DNA of 64,000 nt from Synergistaceae bacterium UBA5560. GTDB lineage: Bacteria > Synergistota > Synergistia > Synergistales > Aminiphilaceae. A program made the translations under genes and the position numbers. The stretch lies in NCBI GenBank assembly GCA_002425685.1, contig DIMS01000056.1, forward strand, positions 16,511-80,510, given 5' to 3'. This document shows positions 16,906 through 26,598 of this stretch, piece by piece (within the stretch, counting starts at the first letter, position 1; each line of letters begins with the position of its first letter). The notes under the pieces were generated by a model. The model ran no database searches. It was not told the origin of the DNA and saw only the letters and a program-made list of their open reading frames with translations.

Positions 16906-18180
16906 TCAGAGAAGCAGCCGGGGAAGAAGGAGCGTGATTCCCGGCAGGTAGGTGACGAGAAAGAGCACCGCCACGAGGATGAGCACCATGGGCACGATGG
17001 CCCGGCTGATCTGCTCCAGAGTGAGTCCCGTGATGGCGCTGGCCACGTAGATGTTGATCGCCACGGGAGGTGTGGCCATGCCGATGGCCAGGCCGATGAC
17101 GAGGATGAGCCCGAAGTGGATGGGGTCCACGCCGATCTTCTGAATGGTGGGCAGAAAGAGGGGCGTGAGGATGATGAGCGCCGACGCGGTCTCCATGAAC
17201 ATCCCCGCCAGGAGGATGATGATGTTCACCATGAGAAGGATCAGCAGAGGGCGGTTGCCCGCTAGGTTCATGAGTGTTCCCGCCACGGCCTCGGGGATTT
17301 GGTAGAAGGCCAGTCCCCAGCCGAAGAGCTTCGCCGTGGCGATGATGAACATGATCAGGGACGAGGTGATCCCCGCGCCCACGACGATGCGGTAGAACTG
17401 TTTCCACGTGAGGCTCCGGTAGATGAGGAAGGCCACGAGAAGCGTGTAGTCCACGGCGATGGCCGCCGCCTCGGAGGGGGTGAAGATCCCCGAGAAGATA
17501 CCCCCGAGGATGATCACCGGAGTCAGCAGTCCCCACAGGGCGTTGCGGAAACGGCGCCACTTCTCCGCTCCCGGCACGGGGTCGCCCAGGGGATAGTCGT
17601 GCCGGTGGGCGATCCAGATGGCGTAGGCGATGAGCCCCGTTCCCATGAGCGCCCCGGGAAGGAAACCGCCGAGAAAGAGCTTCGCCACGGATTCTCCGGC
17701 GATGACCGCGTAGAGCACCATGGGAACGCTGGGAGGGATGACCACGCCGGTGGTGCCTGCGCTGGCGATGAGCGCCGAGGAGAAGCAGAGGTCGTAACCC
17801 TTGCGCTTGAGCGAAGGGAGCAGAGCCGAGCCAACCGCCGCCGTGGTGGCCGCGCCGGAGCCGGAGATGGCGGCGATGAACATGGAGGCGATGGTGGAGA
17901 CGATGGAGAGCCCTCCCTTGATGCGTCCCAGGCCGCTTTCCGCAAAGGCCACGATGCGCTCCGAAATGCCGCCGCCGGCGAGGATGTCTCCGGCGAGGAC
18001 GAAGAAGGGCACCGCCACGAGGGCGAAGGAGTTGTTTCCCTCGAAGAGGGTCTGGGGCACCATTTCCAGGGGAAAGCCGCTCGCCACGAAGGAGGCCAGC
18101 GCGGCGAGGCCGATGGAGAGTCCGATGGGAACGCCCAGGAGCATGAGCAGAAGGAAACTGCCGCCGAGAAGAAGTCCCAT
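16906..18180 (-). CDS. dctM: TRAP transporter large permease subunit (DctM)
   Basis: A 424-residue, roughly 12-segment membrane protein, standard DctM length. Family stretches include ALVAVPFFVLAGDILAGGG, SGSGAATTAAVGSALLPSL and ITPLFLPTIQKIGVDP. The start MGLLLGG at 18178-18180 sits six bases after AGGAGGA; an ATG six bases earlier overlaps the dctQ stop and is less well placed. It forms the ion-coupled transport channel with DctQ and works with the DctP receptor. This transporter sits inside the branched-chain biosynthesis block between ilvB and ilvD. Confidence 0.95.
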   Translation of the reverse strand: MGLLLGGSFLLLMLLGVPIGLSIGLAALASFVASGFPLEMVPQTLFEGNNSFALVAVPFFVLAGDILAGGGISERIVAFAESGLGRIKGGLSIVSTIASMFIAAISGSGAATTAAVGSALLPSLKRKGYDLCFSSALIASAGTTGVVIPPSVPMVLYAVIAGESVAKLFLGGFLPGALMGTGLIAYAIWIAHRHDYPLGDPVPGAEKWRRFRNALWGLLTPVIILGGIFSGIFTPSEAAAIAVDYTLLVAFLIYRSLTWKQFYRIVVGAGITSSLIMFIIATAKLFGWGLAFYQIPEAVAGTLMNLAGNRPLLILLMVNIIILLAGMFMETASALIILTPLFLPTIQKIGVDPIHFGLILVIGLAIGMATPPVAINIYVASAITGLTLEQISRAIVPMVLILVAVLFLVTYLPGITLLLPRLLL

Positions 18181-18182
18181 GG

Positions 18183-18704
18183 TCATTCCTCCTGGGGGAG
18201 GCGTTTCGCCTTCCACAATGTCAGAAGTCCCGAGAGAAGATGAAGGATGATGATGCTGCCGAAAAGGGGGTACATGAGATAGACCCAGCTCATGGAGATG
18301 CCCAGGGCCGGCGTGGTCTGGGAGCCCTCGGAGCGGACCAGCGCGGCGCCGTACCAGGCCACCACGGCGAAGAAGGTCACGCCCAGAATGTGCACGAGCA
18401 GGGCGAGGAGTTTCTGGAGCCCCTGGGGAAGGCGCTGCACCAGGAAGTTCACGGCCATGTGACTTCCCCTTTTGAAGGCGCAGGCAGCTCCGACGAGGGA
18501 TGCCAGAACGAGGAGAAAGCAGGTGAGTTCCTCCGACCAGGCGAGGGCGGTGAAGAAGAAACGGCAGACCACCTGAAGCGTGGTGACGGCGATCATGAGG
18601 AGCATGAGGAAGAAGAGGAAACACTCGCTCGCGTCGTTGATGCGGTCGCTGAGAAGAAGGAGGAGGGGGCGAGGCCCCTCCTCCCGGTTCGTCGCTGCGG
18701 TCAT
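18183..18704 (-). CDS. dctQ: TRAP transporter small permease subunit (DctQ)
   Basis: A 173-residue protein with four hydrophobic segments and the DctQ signature around VVCRFFFTALAWSEELTCFLLV, where the WSEE motif is diagnostic. It begins seven bases after the dctP stop and its stop lies two bases before the dctM start, forming a tight dctPQM operon. It pairs with DctM in the cytoplasmic membrane. Confidence 0.94.
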   Translation of the reverse strand: MTAATNREEGPRPLLLLLSDRINDASECFLFFLMLLMIAVTTLQVVCRFFFTALAWSEELTCFLLVLASLVGAACAFKRGSHMAVNFLVQRLPQGLQKLLALLVHILGVTFFAVVAWYGAALVRSEGSQTTPALGISMSWVYLMYPLFGSIIILHLLSGLLTLWKAKRLPQEE

Positions 18705-18711
18705 GACGCCC

Positions 18712-19683
18712 CTACTTGGTGTCCAGGATCTTCCGGATCAGTTCTTCGCCGAACTGGGGCCCGTACTGCGCGTACACGGATTCCACGGCCATACGGAAGG
18801 CCTCCGTGTCGGGGGTGGTGACTTCCATGCCGTTTTGCTTCACCAGCTCCAGCCATTCCGCCTCGCTCTTGTTGTTCGACGCACGCTCGAACTCCGCGGC
18901 TTTCTGAGCGGCGCTCTTCACGAGTTCCTTCTGGGCGTCGGAGAGCTTGTTCCAGGTCTTCAGGCTCATGATGAAGGGTGCGGGGGCATAGGCGTGGCGC
19001 GTGAGCGCCAGGTGTTTCTGGGTCTCGTAGAGCTTGAAGGCCACGATGACGTTCAGAGGATTCTCCTGTCCGTCCACGGTTCCCTGCTGAAGTGCCGTAA
19101 GGGCCTCCGTCCAGGCCATGGGGACCGCGTTGGCGCCGAGGGCCTTGAAGGAATCCACGTAGACGGGGTTCTGCATGACCCGGATCTTGAGATCCTTCAC
19201 GTCCGCGGGAGCGTTGACGGGCCTCTTGCTGTTCGTCAGGTTCCGGAAGCCCCGTTCCGCGAAGGCGAGTCCCTTCCATCCCTGGGGTTCCAGAGCGGCG
19301 AGGAGTTCCTGACCGATGGGGCCGTCCAGGACCTTGTAGGCATGCTCGGGATCCCGGAACAGGAAGGGCAGGTCGATGGCGCCGAAGGTGGGCACGAAGT
19401 TGATGATGGGACCGTTGGTGATGATGCCCATGTCCACCACGCCCATCTTCATGCGCTCCAGCAGGGTCCGCTCGTCGCCGAGCGTGGCGTTGGGGAAGAG
19501 CGTCACGGAGAGTTCTCCGCCGGAGCCCTTCTCCACAAGTTCCTTGAACTTCTCCGCCGCCAGGTGGAACGCGTCCTTCTCGTTCACCACGTGGGCGAGC
19601 TTGATCTCCGTCGCCGCGAGGGCGTTCCCCGCGAGGGCGAGCAGGAGACACGCGACGGTGCACAACAGCAGAAGACGTTTCAT
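18712..19683 (-). CDS. dctP: TRAP transporter substrate-binding protein (DctP)
   Basis: A 323-residue periplasmic receptor with a cleavable signal peptide (about 23 residues ending GNALA). The DctP-family stretch MQNPVYVDSFKALGANAVPM contains the arginine-led carboxylate site (KIRVMQNP), and GTVDGQENPLNVI is the usual hinge. AGGAGG precedes the ATG. The ligand is expected to be an organic acid; its position among ilv and leu genes makes a branched-chain keto or hydroxy acid a reasonable hypothesis. Confidence 0.95.
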   Translation of the reverse strand: MKRLLLLCTVACLLLALAGNALAATEIKLAHVVNEKDAFHLAAEKFKELVEKGSGGELSVTLFPNATLGDERTLLERMKMGVVDMGIITNGPIINFVPTFGAIDLPFLFRDPEHAYKVLDGPIGQELLAALEPQGWKGLAFAERGFRNLTNSKRPVNAPADVKDLKIRVMQNPVYVDSFKALGANAVPMAWTEALTALQQGTVDGQENPLNVIVAFKLYETQKHLALTRHAYAPAPFIMSLKTWNKLSDAQKELVKSAAQKAAEFERASNNKSEAEWLELVKQNGMEVTTPDTEAFRMAVESVYAQYGPQFGEELIRKILDTK

Positions 19684-19780
19684 ATCCCTACACCTCCTGA
19701 AAGATGAATGACCCCCGACCGCAAGAGAGGAGGAAGGCGCACTTCTTCGAAAGCCGCCTTCCCCCGCGAGCGGTGCATTT

Positions 19781-19809
19781 TCTATACCTCATCATCGTAG
19801 TGCCGTCAA
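19781..19809 (-). promoter_or_regulatory. Promoter of dctPQM
   Basis: On the minus strand TTGACG (19804-19809), a 17-base spacer and TATAGA (19781-19786) lie about 100 bases before dctP. This gives the TRAP genes, and perhaps ilvD, their own start of transcription separate from the upstream ilv-leu genes. Confidence 0.6.
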
Positions 19810-19911
19810 TGGAGAGTTCCGTTGATTTTTCTCCCGGGACATCCCCGGGAAAGAATGCGACGGTCCGGCGGAAAAGCCGCGCATCGAAAGGATTCCGTTC
19901 GGTGTCGCTCC

Positions 19912-21615
19912 CTAGGCGATGGTGTGGAGAAATTCGTCCAGAGCCGCTCCGGCGGGGACCATGGGAAGGACCAGGTCCTTCTGGGGAATGCGGAAATCCG
20001 CCACGGCAGGTCCCTCGGTGTCGAAGAGCCACGAGGCGGTCTCGGCCAGATCCGCATTCGAGTCCACCCGCCGGGCGGGGATGTCGAAGGCGCCGGCCAG
20101 TTTTTCCACGTCGTACCCCTCGGTGCGGGTGAAACTGTACCGCTCGTTCCAGAAAAGCTGCTGCCACTGTCGGACCATCCCCAGGGAGGAATTGTTGAAC
20201 AGGGCGATCTTCACGGGCAGTCCGTAGCGGGCGATGGTGTCCAGTTCCTGGCAGTTCATAAGGAAGCTGCCGTCTCCGGCGATGCACACCACCGGCGCGG
20301 GTCCCCGGGGTGTGCTCCGGGCGAGGGAGATGCCCACCGCAGCGGGAAGGCCGAAGCCCATGGTGCCGAGACCGCCCGAGGTGATGAAATTTCTGGGGAT
20401 CTCGGTCGTCCAGTGTTGGGCGGCCCACATCTGATGCTGTCCTACCTCGGTGACCACCGGCATGTCCTTTCCAGCCCGCTCCCGAAGGGCCGCGAGAATG
20501 TCCCAGGGGGCGAGTTCCTCCCGGGGGAACGTGGACTGCAGTGGGTAGGCCCGGCGCCACTCCGCGATGGCGGCGTGCCACGCCTCCCGCCCCGCCTTCG
20601 TCCGTTCCCGGCATTTTCCCTTCGTTCCTTCCAGAAGCAGGTCGAGCACTTTTTTCGCGTCTCCCACCAGGCGGTACGTGGCGGGAATGTTCTTGTCGAT
20701 CTCCGCGGGATCCCGGTCGATGTGGAGAATCCGCGCCTTCGGGGCGTAGCGGTCCTTGCGTCCCGTGCTGCGTTCGCAGAACCGGGTTCCGACGCCGATC
20801 ACAAGATCCGCGCCCGAGACGGCCAGGTTCGCCCAGGGCATGCCGTGCATTCCCACGAGCCCCAGGGAAAGGGGATGTGTCTCGGGGAACGCTCCTTTGC
20901 CCATGAGGGAGTTGACCACGGGAATACCCTGCTCCTCCGCCAGACGAAGGAGAGAGTCCCAGGCACCGCCGAGGATGACGCCGCCTCCCGCGATGAGAAC
21001 GGGTCGGGACGCGGAGAGCAGTGCGTCCAGGGCGAGGTCGAGATCGGCGAGATTCTCTTTACCCTTGGGGTCGTAGCCGGGGAAAGAGACCTCCGGCGGA
21101 TAGGCGAAGGTACCGGAGGCGCGCTGCACGTCCGCGGGGATGTCCACGAGGACCGGTCCGGGGCGCCCCGACCCCGCGATGTGAAAGGCCCCCCGAATGG
21201 CCCGCTGGAGGTCCTCCGTATTCTTCACGAAGAAGCTGTGCTTCACCATGGGAAGCGTGGCGCCGAAGATGTCCGCCTCCTGAAAGGCATCGGTGCCGAT
21301 GAGGCTCGTCAGGACCTGCCCGGTGAGCACCACGAGAGGAACGGAGTCCATGGCGGCGTTGGCGATGCCCGTGACGAGATTCGTCGCGCCGGGGCCAGAG
21401 GTGGCGATGCAGACTCCGGTTTTTCCCGAGGCGCGGGCGTATCCGTCGGCGGCGTGGCAGGCGGCCTGTTCGTGTCGTACGAGGACGTGTTTGAACTGTG
21501 CGTCGTAGAGCGCGTCGTAGAGTGTCACCACGGTGCCTCCGGGAATGCCGAAGGCCACCTCCACTCCTTCCGCCTCAAGAGCCTTCACCACCATTCGGGC
21601 TCCGGTCATCGTCAT
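19912..21615 (-). CDS. ilvB: Acetolactate synthase large (catalytic) subunit
   Basis: A 567-residue ThDP enzyme making acetolactate and acetohydroxybutyrate. The catalytic glutamate lies in VRHEQAACHAADGYARASG, the FAD-linked middle domain in GTRFCERSTGRKDRY, and the ThDP-Mg motif in GDGSFLMNCQELDTIARYG to FNN. ATG 21613-21615 has GAGAGGAG upstream; a second ATG two codons later is possible. It lies last in the leu segment, 67 bases after leuB, while its regulatory subunit ilvN is the first structural gene of the block about 6 kb upstream. Confidence 0.96.
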   Translation of the reverse strand: MTMTGARMVVKALEAEGVEVAFGIPGGTVVTLYDALYDAQFKHVLVRHEQAACHAADGYARASGKTGVCIATSGPGATNLVTGIANAAMDSVPLVVLTGQVLTSLIGTDAFQEADIFGATLPMVKHSFFVKNTEDLQRAIRGAFHIAGSGRPGPVLVDIPADVQRASGTFAYPPEVSFPGYDPKGKENLADLDLALDALLSASRPVLIAGGGVILGGAWDSLLRLAEEQGIPVVNSLMGKGAFPETHPLSLGLVGMHGMPWANLAVSGADLVIGVGTRFCERSTGRKDRYAPKARILHIDRDPAEIDKNIPATYRLVGDAKKVLDLLLEGTKGKCRERTKAGREAWHAAIAEWRRAYPLQSTFPREELAPWDILAALRERAGKDMPVVTEVGQHQMWAAQHWTTEIPRNFITSGGLGTMGFGLPAAVGISLARSTPRGPAPVVCIAGDGSFLMNCQELDTIARYGLPVKIALFNNSSLGMVRQWQQLFWNERYSFTRTEGYDVEKLAGAFDIPARRVDSNADLAETASWLFDTEGPAVADFRIPQKDLVLPMVPAGAALDEFLHTIA

Positions 21616-21682
21616 GATCGTCTCTCCTCTCTTTTTCTCTGGAGCGTTTTTCGGAGCTTTTCGCGGATCGTCTCCGTTCCGG

Positions 21683-22819
21683 CTACACTGCCGCCGCCAC
21701 GGCGTCCCCGACGGCACTGCAAGTGGCGCCGCCGCCGAACTCCGCGGGAAGCGTGGCCTTGTCGGCCTTGCCGAGGACGTTTTCCACGGCGCTCTCGATC
21801 TTCGCCGCCGCTTCGGTCTCGCCGAGGGAGAAGAGCATGAGTCCCGCGGAGAGAATCGCCGCGAGCGGATTGGCCCTTCCCGTTCCGGCGATGTCCGGCG
21901 CGGAGCCGTGGACGGGCTCGAACATGCCGAGCCCCTTGCCGATGTTCGCCCCCGCAGCGACGCCCAGTCCTCCCGCGATGCCCGCCAGGAGGTCGCTCAC
22001 GATGTCGCCGAACATGTTGGGACAGAGAATGGTGTTGTACTTCCAGGGATTCCGAACCAGGTGGTAGCAGAGGGCGTCCACGTTGGCTACCTGGAAGTCC
22101 AGCCCCTGCCCGCGCACTTCGTCTCCGGCGATGGTCTCCCAGAAGCCGTAGATTTGGGGTAGGGCGTTGGATTTGGACGCCAGAAGAACGCTCTTTTCAC
22201 CCCGGCGCCGTGCGGTGTCGCAGGCGTAGGCGGCGATGCGGCGCACGCCCTCTTCGGTGGCGAGACCGAGCTGCACCGCCGCGTTCGTCTCGGGAGAAAA
22301 GGAAAGGGTCGTGGTGCCTTTGACGGAGTAGAGGTCCCGGGAGATCTCGACGGGAAAGGAGAGATCGCTCCCCCGTCCCTCGCCGCCGATGCCCATGTAG
22401 AAATCCTCCGTGTTTTCCCGGACCACCACGGTGTCGATGCGCTTCCCCTCGGGAATGGCCACGGGAAGGGGTGTGTTGGGAAAGCTGCGGGCGGGGCGCA
22501 GATTCACGAACATGTCGTAGTGGAAGCGAAGTCGCAGCAGAATGCCCCGTTCGAGAAGGCCCGGTTTGACTCTGGGGTCGCCGATGGCGCCGAGGAGCAC
22601 GGCCTGGCACTGCTCGAGTTCGCCGAGAACGGAGTCGGGAAAGATTTCCCCGGTGCGCAGATAGTGGTCCGCCCCGAAGGGATAGGGGTGCCACTCCACA
22701 CCGAAGCCGCAGGCCTCTCCCGCGGCGTTCACCACTTTTTGCGCCTCGGCGGTGACTTCCTTGCCGATGCCGTCGCCGGGGATGACGGCGATTCTGTAGG
22801 ATTTCGAGATCGACTTCAT
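21683..22819 (-). CDS. leuB: 3-Isopropylmalate dehydrogenase
   Basis: A 378-residue NAD-dependent beta-decarboxylating dehydrogenase. IAVIPGDGIGKEV opens the fold, VVRENTEDFYMGIGG carries the conserved RENT motif, and NMFGDIVSDLLAGIAGG plus FEPVHGSAPDIAG are family signatures. It oxidises and decarboxylates 3-isopropylmalate. The RENTEDFYMG form, rather than the RELTGG loop of classical LeuB, means that a related specificity such as homoisocitrate or tartrate is possible; the leuACD neighbours argue for leucine. The start chosen opens at the conserved N-terminus and has GAGAGGAG 13 bases upstream. Confidence 0.9.
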   Translation of the reverse strand: MKSISKSYRIAVIPGDGIGKEVTAEAQKVVNAAGEACGFGVEWHPYPFGADHYLRTGEIFPDSVLGELEQCQAVLLGAIGDPRVKPGLLERGILLRLRFHYDMFVNLRPARSFPNTPLPVAIPEGKRIDTVVVRENTEDFYMGIGGEGRGSDLSFPVEISRDLYSVKGTTTLSFSPETNAAVQLGLATEEGVRRIAAYACDTARRRGEKSVLLASKSNALPQIYGFWETIAGDEVRGQGLDFQVANVDALCYHLVRNPWKYNTILCPNMFGDIVSDLLAGIAGGLGVAAGANIGKGLGMFEPVHGSAPDIAGTGRANPLAAILSAGLMLFSLGETEAAAKIESAVENVLGKADKATLPAEFGGGATCSAVGDAVAAAV

Positions 22820-22854
22820 GGATGCGTTTTCGCTCCTCTCGGGATATGGGGCGG

Positions 22855-23415
22855 TCAGGCGGAGACGGCCTGTTCCTGCGCGGCGAGGCGCTTTTTCACA
22901 TAGGGCGCGAGTCCTCCCGTGGCGATGAGTTCCTGGAGAAAGGGAGGAAAGGGCGCGACGGCGTAGGTTTCGTTTCGGGTGAGGTTGGTGATGATCCCGG
23001 CAACTCCGTCCACGGAGAGACGGTCTCCAGGCTGAATCTTCGCGCTCGCCTCGGGAGAGATGAAGATGGGGAGCCCCACGTTGATGGCGTTGCGGAAGAA
23101 GATTCTCGCGAAGGAGGCGGCGATGATGCACGACACCTTCGCTCCCTTCACCGCCAGGGGCGCGTGCTCGCGGCTGGAGCCGCAGCCGAAGTTCTCGCCC
23201 CCGACGATGAAGTCTCCCTCGGAGATCTTGGAGACGAACGCGGGGTCCGCGTCCTCCATGCAATGCTTACCCAGCTCCGCCGCATCGCTGGTGACGAGAT
23301 AGCGGGCGGGAATGATCACGTCCGTGTCGATGTCGTCCCCGAACTTCCAGGCGTTTCCCTCCAGGCGGGTTCCCCGGGGAGATGCCTGGTTGTTCCGGTT
23401 CTCGGTCTCTGCCAT
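22855..23415 (-). CDS. leuD: 3-Isopropylmalate dehydratase small subunit
   Basis: A 186-residue aconitase swivel-domain subunit. DDIDTDVIIPARYL and GENFGCGSSREHAPLA, the substrate-recognition loop, are intact. It combines with LeuC to isomerise 2- to 3-isopropylmalate. It starts just after a small unknown gene that separates it from leuC and is followed closely by leuB. Confidence 0.95.
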   Translation of the reverse strand: MAETENRNNQASPRGTRLEGNAWKFGDDIDTDVIIPARYLVTSDAAELGKHCMEDADPAFVSKISEGDFIVGGENFGCGSSREHAPLAVKGAKVSCIIAASFARIFFRNAINVGLPIFISPEASAKIQPGDRLSVDGVAGIITNLTRNETYAVAPFPPFLQELIATGGLAPYVKKRLAAQEQAVSA

Positions 23416-23430
23416 GAAGAAGGTCTCCTC

Positions 23431-23643
23431 TCAGGCCTGGTCGTCCTGCCAGGGGTCTCGGTACGGTTCTCCGAAGGGACCGCAGAAAAGCCCTCCCAGA
23501 TAGTCGGTCTTCTCCGGCGCGCTCCGTGCGTCCTGTTTCTCCCGGGTGAAGAGCGGAGAACCGTTCTCGAAGGAGAAGGCGAAATGGGAATAAGTCTGGG
23601 GAAACTCCATGCGTTCCTTTCTTTCCGATTCCTTGCGTGTCAT
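23431..23643 (-). CDS. Small protein of unknown function between leuC and leuD
   Basis: A 70-residue frame whose ATG at 23641-23643 follows GAGGTGGAG at six bases. It fits precisely between leuC (61 bases upstream) and leuD (15 bases downstream). The protein is highly polar, begins MTRKESERKERMEFPQ, and has an aromatic middle (YSHFAFSFENGSPLFTREK) and an acidic/proline end with one cysteine (GGLFCGPFGEPYRDPWQDD). No signal peptide or membrane segment. I recognise no family. A GTG three codons upstream or an ATG at 23610 are alternative starts. Its operon position argues for expression. Confidence 0.5.
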   Translation of the reverse strand: MTRKESERKERMEFPQTYSHFAFSFENGSPLFTREKQDARSAPEKTDYLGGLFCGPFGEPYRDPWQDDQA

Positions 23644-23703
23644 CTTCTCCACCTCATTTCGTCCGGTTGTGTCGATACTGCTGAAAAGGAAAGCCCTTCC
23701 GGC

Positions 23704-24984
23704 TCAAAGGGTCTTCCAGAAATCCCCGGAGACGAGTTCCCGGGGGTCGGTGATGTGCCCCGTCACGGCGGTGGCCGCCGCCACGAGGGGACCCGCCAGA
23801 TAGACTTCGCTCTGGGGATGCCCCATACGTCCCACGAAGTTTCTGTTGCTCGTTGCGAGACAGCGTTCTCCCGCGGCGAGAATGCCCATGTGCCCGCCCA
23901 GACAGGGACCGCAGGTAGGGGTACTCACGGCGGCACCCGCCGCGATGAAGATGTCCAGATAGCCCCGCTTCATGCATTCCGCGAAGACTTCGTAGGAGGC
24001 GGGAATGACGATGCACCGTACCGAGTCGGCGACGCGCCGTCCCTTGAGCAGTTTCGCCGCGAGCTCCATGTCCCGGAGCCTTCCGTTGGTGCAGGAGCCG
24101 AGAAAGACCTGGTCCACCTTGGTTCCGGAGAGTTCCGCCGCACGCCGCATGTTGCCCGGAGAGCTGGGGGCCGCCACGAGCGGTTCCAGCGCCGCCGCGT
24201 CGATCTCGATGCGCTGGGCGTAGGACGCGCCCTCGTCGGGGTAGATCGCCTCGAAGGGGCGCCTGCCCCGGGCTTTCGCGTAGGCGAGGACCGTCTCGTC
24301 GGGAACGAAGATCCCCGCTTTGGCGCCGCCTTCCACGGCCATGTTGGCCACGGTGAAGCGGTCGTCCAGGGGAAGATCCTTCACGGCGCCGCCGCCGAAC
24401 TCCAGGGCGGCGTAGCGTGCTCCCTGAACGCCTATGCGTCCCAGAAGAGCGAGAATGAAATCCTTGCCGGTGATCCAGGGCGCACGCGTTCCCTCGAAAT
24501 CCACCCGGATGGTGGGGGGGACGAGGAACCAGGTTTCTCCCAGTGCCCAGGTGGCGGCCAGGTCGGTGGAGCCCATGCCCGTGGCGAAGGCCCCGAGGGT
24601 GCCGCCGCTGCAGGTATGGCTGTCCGCGCCCACAACGATGTCGCCGGGAAGAATGAGCCCCTGCTCGGGAAGGAAGGCATGTTCCACGCCCACCCGTCCC
24701 ACTTCCCAGTAGAGCATGCCCGTCTCGCGGGCGAAGTCCCGGGCCTCCTTGGCCTGCTGGGCCGCCGCGATGTCCTTGTTGGGCGTGAAGTGATCGGGCA
24801 GAATGGCGCACCGGGCCGGATCGAAGACCTTGCGGGCGCCCATCTCCCGGAATGCGCGCATTGCGGGAGGAGCGGTGATGTCGTTGGCGAAGGCGAAGTC
24901 CACCCGGACGGAACAGATGTCCCCCTCCTTGGCGGAATCCGCCGTGTGCGCCGCCAGAATCGCGCTAGGCAGCGTTCGAGGCAT
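23704..24984 (-). CDS. leuC: 3-Isopropylmalate dehydratase large subunit
   Basis: A 426-residue subunit of the short archaeal/anaerobe LeuC class (about 420 rather than 470 residues). Aconitase [4Fe-4S] ligands are seen in VFLGSCTNGRLRDM and in STPTCGPCLGGHMG, and ADSHTCSGGTLGAFATG is intact. The gene starts 20 bases inside the end of leuA. Homoaconitase activity is not excluded for this class, but leuABD context favours leucine synthesis. Confidence 0.93.
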   Translation of the reverse strand: MPRTLPSAILAAHTADSAKEGDICSVRVDFAFANDITAPPAMRAFREMGARKVFDPARCAILPDHFTPNKDIAAAQQAKEARDFARETGMLYWEVGRVGVEHAFLPEQGLILPGDIVVGADSHTCSGGTLGAFATGMGSTDLAATWALGETWFLVPPTIRVDFEGTRAPWITGKDFILALLGRIGVQGARYAALEFGGGAVKDLPLDDRFTVANMAVEGGAKAGIFVPDETVLAYAKARGRRPFEAIYPDEGASYAQRIEIDAAALEPLVAAPSSPGNMRRAAELSGTKVDQVFLGSCTNGRLRDMELAAKLLKGRRVADSVRCIVIPASYEVFAECMKRGYLDIFIAAGAAVSTPTCGPCLGGHMGILAAGERCLATSNRNFVGRMGHPQSEVYLAGPLVAAATAVTGHITDPRELVSGDFWKTL

Positions 24985-26521
24985 GCAGTGTCACTCCCTT
25001 TGCGGCGGCGAGTTGATAGAGGCGGTTCACGGCGTTCACGTAGGCCTTGATGCTCGCCTCGATGACGTCCGTGCTGGCGCCGCGTCCTCTCGCCACGAGA
25101 TTGTCCGTTTTGAGGACGATGTCCGCTTCTCCCACCGCGTCGGATTTTTCGCTCACGGCGGTGATCTTGTAGCTCACGAGTTCGGGCTTGAAGCCCACGA
25201 TGCGCATCATCGCCGCATAAGAGGCGTTCACGGGGCCGTTCCCCGTCGCGGCGTCGCTCCGTTCCTCCGTGCCGTCGTGGAGGGCCACCGAAGCGGTGGC
25301 TCTTCCCTTTCCGGCGAGGTTGACGTTGAAATCCTTGAGGACGAAACGCCGGCTCGGCACGACGGCGAGGATGTCGTCCACCACGAGGGCCTCCAGATCT
25401 CCGTCGGTGACCATCTCCTTCTTGTCGGAAAGTTCCTTGAAGAGGAAAAAGGCCTCACCCACCTGGGTTTCCGTGAGGTTGTACCCCAGATCCTCCAGAC
25501 GCTTCCGGAAGGCGTGCTTCCCCGAGTGTTTTCCCAGCACGAGCTGGCTTCCCGGGGCTCCCACGTCCTCGGGAGTCATGATCTCGTAGGTGGCCTTGTT
25601 GCAGAGCACGCCGTGCTGGTGGATTCCCGCCTCGTGGGCGAAGGCGTTACCGCCGACGATGGCCTTGTTCGGCGGGACCTGCACGCCCGTGAAGCGCGAC
25701 ACGAGACGGCTCGCGCCATAGAGGCGCTTGGTGTCCAGCCGGGTCTCCACGCCGAAACGGTCCTTCCGCGTCCGCAGGGCCATGACGATCTCCTCCAGGG
25801 AGGCGTTTCCCGCCCGCTCGCCGATGCCGTTCACGGTGCACTCCACCTGCCTGGCTCCGGAGGCCACGGCCTCAAGGGAGTTCGCCACCGCGAGCCCAAG
25901 GTCGTTGTGGCAGTGCACGGACCAGATCACGTCGGGTCCCGCGTTCACCCGGGTGATGATCTCCCGGACGAAGGCGCCGAATTCCTTGGAGACCGCGTAG
26001 CCCACCGTGTCGGGAATGTTGATGGTGGTCGCCCCTTCGGTGATGGCGGTTCTGAAGACCTCCACGAGGAAGTCGATGTCCGAGCGGCTCGCGTCCTCCG
26101 CGGAGAATTCCACGTCCGGAATGAGGGACCGGGCGACGGCGACGGCGCGCTTGACCTCTTCGAGGACCTTTTCACGGGTCATCTTCAGCTTGTACTGGAG
26201 ATGGATGTCGCTGGTGGCGATGAACGTGTGGATCCGGGGACGTGCAGCGGGACGAACCGCTTCCGCGCAGGCCTGGAGATCCTCCGTTCTGGTTCTGGCG
26301 AGTCCGGCGATGACGGGGCCGGAAACCTGCTCGGCGATGCTCCGGACGGCCTCGAAATCTCCCGGCGACGCGGCGGGAAATCCTGCCTCGATGACGTTCA
26401 CCTGGAGGCGGGCGAGCTGGTGGGCGATCTGGAGTTTTTCCGCGCAGTTCAGGTTGATTCCCGCGGACTGTTCGCCGTCCCGCAGCGTGGTGTCGAAAAT
26501 GCGTACGAAATCCTCGCTCAT
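24965..26521 (-). CDS. leuA: 2-Isopropylmalate synthase
   Basis: A 518-residue TIM-barrel enzyme condensing acetyl-CoA with 2-oxoisovalerate. [17 protein letters not shown] holds the metal and catalytic residues, [15 protein letters not shown] and [14 protein letters not shown] are classic, and [16 protein letters not shown] precedes the C-terminal regulatory (LeuA dimer) domain starting near 390, which normally gives leucine feedback. Full length, so feedback control is likely retained. It overlaps leuC by 20 bases. A 37-base hairpin lies between it and the upstream ilvC. Confidence 0.95.
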   Translation of the reverse strand: MSEDFVRIFDTTLRDGEQSAGINLNCAEKLQIAHQLARLQVNVIEAGFPAASPGDFEAVRSIAEQVSGPVIAGLARTRTEDLQACAEAVRPAARPRIHTFIATSDIHLQYKLKMTREKVLEEVKRAVAVARSLIPDVEFSAEDASRSDIDFLVEVFRTAITEGATTINIPDTVGYAVSKEFGAFVREIITRVNAGPDVIWSVHCHNDLGLAVANSLEAVASGARQVECTVNGIGERAGNASLEEIVMALRTRKDRFGVETRLDTKRLYGASRLVSRFTGVQVPPNKAIVGGNAFAHEAGIHQHGVLCNKATYEIMTPEDVGAPGSQLVLGKHSGKHAFRKRLEDLGYNLTETQVGEAFFLFKELSDKKEMVTDGDLEALVVDDILAVVPSRRFVLKDFNVNLAGKGRATASVALHDGTEERSDAATGNGPVNASYAAMMRIVGFKPELVSYKITAVSEKSDAVGEADIVLKTDNLVARGRGASTDVIEASIKAYVNAVNRLYQLAAAKGVTLHASNAA

Positions 26522-26550
26522 CTTCTCTCAGACTCCTTCCCTGCCAAGGC

Positions 26551-26587
26551 CCTTCTCCGCTCCGGCGCCTCCCGAAAGCGGAGAAGG
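26551..26587 (-). other. Intercistronic hairpin between ilvC and leuA
   Basis: CCTTCTCCGCT pairs with AGCGGAGAAGG across a 15-base loop. No T-run follows on either strand, so it looks like an mRNA processing or stabilising structure rather than a terminator. Confidence 0.4.
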
Positions 26588-26598
26588 AGCACTGTTCC

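Noticed and set aside
19822..21840. 672-codon frame antisense to ilvB
   Set aside because: Same shadow composition; ilvB has complete ThDP motifs on the other strand.
22822..25050. 742-codon frame antisense to leuD and leuC
   Set aside because: Composition is typical of antisense shadow frames and it crosses several convincing genes.
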